A stretch of DNA of 64,000 bases from Sequoia sempervirens. Its lineage: Eukaryota > Streptophyta > Pinopsida > Cupressales > Cupressaceae. The notes under the pieces are model-generated. The model ran no database searches. It was not told where the DNA came from and saw only the letters and a list, made by a program, of their open reading frames with translations. This document shows positions 57,796 through 64,000 of the stretch, piece after piece. Each line of letters starts with the position of its first letter. Within the stretch, counting starts at the first letter, position 1. The stretch is from assembly GCA_007258455.2 (NCBI GenBank), contig VDFB02193867.1, forward strand, positions 529,824,863-529,888,862, read 5' to 3'. The position numbers and the translations under genes are program-made.

Positions 57796-58428
57796 GTGCA
57801 AGCGCACCTTTGTAAGAACATGTGTCCATGAGGAAAATTTAGGAGTTTGAATTGGTTAAGGTGTTTTGATGATGTAATAAGGCTTAAATAGCCATTTTGC
57901 AGGTTGTAATAGTCGTAGTTAATTTAGGCATAAATAAAAAATTGCAAAATATTGACAAAGTTGTCAATTTCAAATGTTGTAAAAATGAAAAAAAGGTGTA
58001 AAGCAATGGAATTCCAAGGTTCAAAGTAGTTGTAGAGGTTATTGAGTCATTGTAGGAAGTTGGAAAGGTTAGCAAATGTTTGAAAATGATATGATCCATT
58101 GATGTAAGTTGTTGTTGGAGAGATTGAAGGAGAAAGCTAATAAAATATCACTAATCCAAAGGATTTGGTATTGATTTTTTGATATGTGAAGTTAGGCCAT
58201 GATGGGTGCCTGATTTGGGGATTTGTTAACAAGGTTGTTTGAGAAAATTGAAAGTTTTGACAAGAAAAGTGGGTTGGTTGGCCTAGCAGGAAGACTAGGT
58301 ACAAAAGCTTGAAAACAAAGAAAGAATTGAGTTTTTGAGTTGAAAAGTAGATTAAATCATTTTGAATGATGAAGTTAAGTTAGTGGACTACCCTGCATTG
58401 CATTAGTTTGTTGGAAAGCACCTTTTCT

Positions 58429-58680
58429 AACCTTTTAGCCATAGCAGTGAGGAAATGAACTATTTGATAAAATTATTTAGTAGACATGTATGGAAAAAGT
58501 GGTAGCATAGAAAAGGTAGTGAGCTGTTTGAAAAAGTGCATCAAAGAAATTGGGTCTCATGGTGATGGACATCACCATGAGACTGAATTTCTTTGAGGAA
58601 TTTTTTCAAAAAACTCATTGCCTTGTCTATGCTATTTCTTACTATTATTCTTTCATATATTCCTTCCAAGCATCTGTAGC
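58429..58680. repeat. Foldback repeat 3, with perfect centre
   Basis: GTCTCATGGTGATG (58554-58567) and CATCACCATGAGAC (58570-58583) are exact reverse complements around a 2-base centre. Outer arms pair more loosely (CATAGAAAAGGTAGTGAGCT left; CTCATTGCCTTGTCTATGCT right). A further partial left arm follows at about 58676-58735 (GCATAGACAAAGCAGTGAAC). Confidence 0.75.
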
Positions 58681-58739
58681 ATAGACAAAGCAGTGAACTG
58701 TTTGAAAAGATGTCAAGTAGTAAAAAGTGGTCTCATGGA

Positions 58740-61085
58740 ATGCCATGAAAATTGAATGCAATTGGAAGCTACTCCTAGAATTCTTACTTATGCTATGTGA
58801 AGTAATTGCATCACTGCTTATTTTGACTTCTAAACAACTATATTGTAGTTGAAATTTTTTCATCTATCAACATCTAGTTATTAGTTATGGAATGTAAAGT
58901 AATGATTTTAGTTTGAATGATGTGCAATGCAACGTAATCAATGATATGAATATAAAATACACAAATCTATTAATTACAATTCATTAGTTAAATTCTTTAT
59001 TCTATTACTTGTGTGTATGTTTGAGTAAATCCACTGGCACTAGGAGGTGTTCCCTGGAAACCTCCAATATTAGCCTATTCAACATCCAAAATCACATATT
59101 AAAATACCATCCGTAAATCAATGCTATTAACATGTAATAAATTTATAATTGTTTACTAGTTACATACCTCACCAATAGGTGTACTGTAGAAATAAGTAGG
59201 TGTAGGGCCGGTGTATCCAGTCTGAACACTGTGACCCTACAATTTTATTAAAATCATAAAAACTAAATTAGTTAATATTGCATTTAAAAATCAAAATTTA
59301 ATAAATTAAATTCAATGAACATGCTAACTTTTACCTAAATATCAATGCCATATGCCTCATGCAAAATTTTAGCTACCCTCTCCATCTCCATAGCAGCATA
59401 CAAATCCTATGTAGCAGCCTCCTAAGTGTCAGTGGGTCATATGAAAAATTTTCCCTGCAAGATTAAAACACATGGGTTCAAAGGCCACCACTAGAAGACT
59501 CCCCTAGATGGTGTTGTAGAATAGAGCTAGTATGATGGATGACACTCTAGGTCAAAGTGTTGATCGCCTATAATGTCTCTATGTTGGCACTCTCCTTAGC
59601 AATGGAAGGCATAACAACTTTATCATGAGGTGGCCTAGCGAGAGCTCATCTCCCTTGCCGCATAGGATCTAACTATGCACCGGGTCTATCCTGAACCTAC
59701 CCCTCACCTCTCCCCTAGAAGTCCCTCATATAAAAATAATTTGAGATTTTTTTCAATATGAACTCATTATATAATTTCCTAAGAAAATACTATGGGAATT
59801 AACAATTGTTGCATGGTGGGTAATCAAAGACCATGTACCACCTTGTTGTCCAATTTTCGCACACACACCCCGCTAGAAGTAGGGATGCTCTTTCGCTTTG
59901 GTTTTGGTGTTTTGGCCCTTTCTTTTTGAGGTTTTGTCTTACTTAGGAATGTGCTTAAAATGTTTATTTTGAATGCCTAAGTGTTACCCCTAGGTTATTC
60001 ATTGAAAATATTAAGTTTTGGATGAATTTTGGGCTTTTGCTCGGATTCAGGATTTTCTGCCCTGGTCAGATTTTCCCGGATCCTATTTGGACTCTAGTTG
60101 GACCCTTCTTTTTTGGGGATTTTCAGTATTTGTGGATTTCTGCATGGGCTGGATTTTCTCGGATTCTGCCCTATCATCAGCTTCCTGAATTCCTTCTCTA
60201 GTTGTCTTATCGATTGCATTAATGGCTTTGTGCATGTTCTAAGAGATGTATTTAACTTGATTCTAAGGTATTTTATGCCATCCTGCTTCTTATTTTCCCT
60301 CGTTGAGGGGAGAAGTGCTTTCTTGCGTGTGATTGGTTGGGATTTTGGGGCATTCGGCATTGAATTGACTGATTCGATGGAATTTTCTTGAGCGTTCGTG
60401 CCCCTGTTCTTCGTGGAAACCATTCCCTTTGCATTTTTTGATTCTGGGATCGATTGCCACTTTGTAATGGTATGTGTTTGGTTGCCTTGCTTTGAATTGA
60501 TGATTAGGGATAACACATTGATATTATAGGAGCTTTTGGGACTTGAATTCCTAAATATTTTGGATGCTCCATGACTAGGGTTGCATAGCAATTGATTAAT
60601 TTATGATCCCTCAAGTGATTTCTCAGTTTGTTGGCCTGTTTGCATTTTAGTGAACTTACTTGAATATCATGATGCCTTTTTCCCCTAGCATGGTGTCGGC
60701 ATTTGAATTACTATAGTTGTAAGCTCGCCTATGCTTTAATGGCAGATGTATGGGATTTTAACCTAGGGCATCATCTTTTTTCTTGAGTATGCTCCTGAGT
60801 AGGCTTAGGATGTGGAGAAAATATTTTGAAGGTCCGTCCCTGAATTGCTTTAATTTTAAATGTTTGAAATTCATGATTGATTCGGTGTCTGGGTTAAGTC
60901 ATGACTTTGAGTCATAGTGTGGGATTTTTCGTCCCTTCAGGACAATCCATCCCTTCTGGATTCCCTTCGTTGTGACCCTTCGAAGTCAGGGAGAAGTCAC
61001 ATCGGTCATCCTGTGTCTCACTGAAGCCCTTTGTGGGTTTGTATTTGATCACCAGGACACTGTAATTCTCATGCTGAAAGTCTTT
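58740..61085. other. Spacer; no gene seen
   Basis: The minus strand at 59340-59410 gives YAAMEMERVAKILHEAYGID, a helical scrap between stops that I cannot assign. A 165-codon minus-strand frame (60094-60591) has no motif, and its plus strand is open in part too. From ~59900 the base composition is less AT-rich and probably belongs to the leader or LTR of the element whose coding part starts at 62185. Confidence 0.35.
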
Positions 61086-61089
61086 CTAT

Positions 61090-61650
61090 CAGCAAGACAA
61101 ACCCCCGTCACCAAGAGCTGATAGTGAGCTCCTTTCATCTTGCCAATTTTCCTTTTTTTCATTGAGACCTCCCCTTTCATCAAGACCCTTCACCGAACAT
61201 ATTCTGCTCTTGCTAAGACCTTCGCTTTCGGCGAGACTCCTAATGGTTACCAAGACTTCATAACGAAGCCTTCCTTTCATAGCAAGCCCAGATCTATTTC
61301 AGGGGGACCACATATTGTCGGCCAGACATTATACCAATAGAACTCTCCATCAATGAAACATTATGTAGTTGCTAGGACCTCTACCCAAACTCAAAACTTA
61401 ACACTGAGACATCCATTTGTGTAGTTGTGACTTCCCCCCAGTTGGCAAGACATTTCACTGAAAGCCCTCCTAAGTCCATATGTTCGCTGTGTCAGTGCCT
61501 TTCTCACACTGAAGGTCTCTTACATTATATTGCTAGTTGGTGAGACCAAGGAGATTAGCCAAGACCTTTCCCTGACCACCCGTTGGTCATATCGATGCGT
61601 TTATCACCAGTCGGCAGGACATCTCAACTTTGCCAGGACCTCATCCTGAA
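61090..61650 (+). repeat. Quasi-periodic (A/G)AGAC(C/T) motif region
   Basis: Words of the form CAAGACC, GAGACC, TAAGACC, CCAGACA, AGGACC recur at roughly 25-45-base spacing (for example near 61165, 61182, 61215, 61233, 61253, 61451, 61541, 61559). No longer unit can be aligned. It could be a decayed minisatellite, or part of a retroelement leader. Confidence 0.35.
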
Positions 61651-62184
61651 GGAAAATTTGTTTGGCCGAGAGACACGCTTTTGCACTAATTGGTTCGAAA
61701 CCTTGCCTTATCCGTGGATTTCCTCCAAGCCTAGATTCTCCGGAAATCCGCCACCTCTCAATACTCTCGTAGTCTACACTTTGGCTCATTCTTCATGGAA
61801 ATCCATCTCTGGCGGACTTTCCCAAAATTTGATGAAATGTAAAGGACTATAGAATAGCATGATGTGTTAGTGATTTTAAATGCATTTTATGATTTATTCA
61901 TGCTATCTCATGATCTCCCATGTGATTTATTGATAAAAATGATCAGGTTTAATGGTTAAATAGGGGTTTCTTTGTTATTCCATTGGAGTCCGAGTGGTCT
62001 GGAATTTCTTGAAATTCCTCTCTGGCCTAGATTCTGAGGATGGTCTTGAAACCTGAAATTTGTTGTGATTGTTTCATATGAGATTTAATAACACCTTGAC
62101 TATATGAGATGCATTCTAACAGTTTTTTGATGAATTAGTATTACTTTCCTATGGTTTTTATTGTGGTTTTCTTGATGGATACAG

Positions 62185-63994
62185 GCCGAATCTAGCAAGG
62201 TAGCAGAGGGATCCTCTATGTCTGAGGCAGAAAGGATCAAAATGGATGTTAAGAACAAGATTCTTGATAGCAAAAATCACATCGATCTAGTCAGAGGTGA
62301 CTGACACTAATGTTGGATCATGGGATTATGAAGGATTCAAAGAAAGAATGGTGGCTAAGGATCCTCCTTTGGTGGCTAGAAGGATGATGGAATTAGGCTT
62401 GTCCTATGTAGCTGGTTTCCCTTCTACAGTGCAGTGTTACGAGTTGGTCCTTGAGTGCGCCAGGCACTATGATCAAGATACACAAAGGATAATTGGTCCT
62501 CAAGGGAGGCTTGTTGCAAATCTCAACCTGGTCTCCATTGCCCAAACCTTTGATATGCCAGATAGGTCTCATGTGGTGGGGCTCACCATTGAGGTAGCTC
62601 AGGAGTTCTATGATGAGAAGACTGTGAAATCACAATAGTTTATCAATTCTTGGTTGGAGAAGCCCAAGTCTCACTACTCCAAATTGCCCAAGCAGCTGTT
62701 CTAGGAAAAATTCAAGGAGTACTATGATTCCATCATGTTTCTTAGCAAGGTGCTTGGATTGAAGAGTGCTGGAACATTCGAGAACTGGATGTGCCATGTG
62801 ATTGTGAGGATGGAGCAAGAAAAGATTAATTACCATTGGGTGGGGGTCATTAGCCAAGTAATTCACAAGCAGTTGTCCAATGTGTTTCAAACAAAGACAT
62901 TCACAATGACCTCATATTTGGTCTATGTACTTGCAAGATTCCATCCCTACAAAGGATTGGATACAAAAGGAATTTTTGGGCAAGATGTTATTTACGAAGT
63001 TTTCCCTTAGTTGCATTTGGGAAGTTCAAACTATAGGAGGGAAAATGATGCCTTTACCATGTATATCACCAGAATGCTTCAGGAAGCAGAGCATGTTAGA
63101 ATTTTAGATCAAGCCAAGGAGCTCATTAAGAAGTATGGAGCTTGGTTTATTCAGTTCCCAAACTTCTCCTACCTTCGGATTGATGGATGCTAGAAATCCC
63201 CATACAGACTCCCAAGGTATCCCACTGATCACATTATATTGTTGGAAGTCACTAAGCAGATCTGTGACTTTGATGCCGTTGTCAAGAAGGACAAACAAAA
63301 AATACGATTTGGTAGAAATTTTCCCCTAAGGATTGGCACTAGAGAGGTTTTCCCTTCCATTGGTTCTACCCAAGATTCAGAAGAAGAAATGAGTACTCTT
63401 GGTTTGTCTTTCCACTCCAAGAGGTCCAAATTTGATATCACAGGTGAGGCTTAAAAGAAGGCCATTAGAGAATATAGCCATAAAGTTAATTTAGAGGACT
63501 ACTAGGCCAATTGTGGGGATGAGTATGAGGTCAGAAAGAAGAAATTCTCTAAGCTTCCAATGGATGCAGTCCAATTGTATAATGTAAGGGTAGTGCCTGA
63601 TCATTTGGAAGATGATAGGAACTTAATCTAGGATCATGCCTATGAAGCAGTGAAGGGTAGGCCGATTGGTGATGTGAACTAGTCAGAGGAGGAGCAAACA
63701 AAACTGAAACAATTGATGGATCTTGTTATCAAAGTTACCAAGATGTGGCTCAGACACACTATGTGGGAGTTGGAGAATAAAGGAGTGAAATGCACATACA
63801 ACTTGATGGGAGACTTAGATTCCCATTCTACTTTTGAGGAGTCCACGGGGTAGTAGGATCCTAAGGGCAAAGGAAAACTGGACTCTCCTGTCAAAATTAA
63901 ATCTAAATGTGTTCAAGGAGAAGAAGCCCAGGAAGTAATGAAACAGAGAAGACCAAAGGCCAAGAAGAGAACAAGGACTAAAAATTCTGAATAG
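62185..63994 (+). pseudogene. Long unknown ORF of a probable retroelement, interrupted by TAG codons
   Basis: An acceptor-like TTGATGGATACAG precedes 62185, where a frame opens (ESSKVAEGSSMSEAERI). One frame change near 62296 leads into a single frame that runs ~565 codons to the window edge with no further shift. It is interrupted by 11 stops: ten TAG and one TAA. Recognisable stretches are ARRMMELGLSYVAGFPSTVQ, IIGPQGRLVANLNLVSIAQ, INYHWVGVISQVIHKQL and TMTSYLVYVLARFHPYKG, then acidic and finally Lys/Arg-rich sequence (RRPKAKKRTRTK). The style resembles accessory ORFs of large plant retrotransposons, but I cannot name the family. Coding-like base use across the frame and lack of indels suggest recent function or recent death. 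Confidence 0.55.
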
Positions 63995-64000
63995 AATGAA

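Noticed and set aside
58870..59830. Possible transposase exon scraps on the minus strand
   Set aside because: Only a short helical stretch is open between stops and no catalytic motif is visible.
60094..60591. 165-codon minus-strand frame
   Set aside because: No motif, no neighbouring exon, no splice-like borders. Part of the opposite strand is also open, as happens in less AT-rich DNA. Probably chance within a retroelement leader.
62297..63994. Alternative genetic code with TAG as an amino acid
   Set aside because: The laccase relic and LTR elements mark this as plant nuclear DNA with the standard code; CAG-to-TAG decay explains the bias more simply. Kept only as an alternative within the finding.

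Overview
The window looks like a gene-poor, repeat-filled stretch of a very large plant nuclear genome, most likely a gymnosperm. This is inferred from one intron-containing plant laccase-like gene relic, long LTR retrotransposons nested in each other, very AT-rich spacers, and no intact gene in 64 kb. The species cannot be told from the sequence. There is one 100-N assembly gap (45269-45368).

Layout. (1) 503-3905, minus strand: a six-exon laccase whose exon plan is intact but whose frame is broken at several places and which has lost two copper-ligand histidines. (2) 4030-9130: anonymous sequence with a degraded gypsy-type protease fragment near 7.6-7.95 kb. (3) 9130-22859: a minus-strand gypsy-like element (called G1 here). 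A copia-like element (E1, 11046-16563) sits in its 3' LTR and a non-coding terminal-inverted-repeat transposon (copy A) in its interior. (4) 22861-24966: another related LTR carrying transposon copy B. (5) 26059-34879: a minus-strand element of the E1 group (E2) with a gypsy LTR piece inside it. (6) 36916-43767: a plus-strand gypsy-like element (G2) with a gag/protease/G-patch region but no reverse transcriptase. Transposon copy C follows it. (7) 45.57-49.25 kb: about eight tandem copies of a ~355-bp unit, interrupted by transposon copy D. (8) 51739-57408: a third element of the E group (E3), inserted in a foldback repeat. Two further foldback repeats follow. (9) 62185-64000: a long reading frame of unknown family, interrupted almost only by TAG codons.

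Most notable. E1, E2 and E3 share an unusual architecture: ~1.0-1.15 kb LTRs, an initiator-Met-tRNA primer site, a coiled-coil ORF1 ending in four tandem CCHC zinc knuckles, and a second ORF with a domain I do not recognise but which all three share. None shows integrase or reverse transcriptase. They look like a non-autonomous lineage with its own protein set. Four copies of a ~790-bp DNA element with 23-bp inverted ends and perfect 4-bp target duplications form a second candidate new family. A 34-bp hairpin module (GGGACT...AGTCCC) recurs many times in the gypsy-like LTRs. Stop codons in the dead ORFs are strongly biased to TAG, as expected if CAG codons decayed through CHG methylation.

I saw no tRNA, rRNA or CRISPR, and no functional protein-coding gene that I can defend. 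Family names rest on motifs read by eye; no database search was possible.
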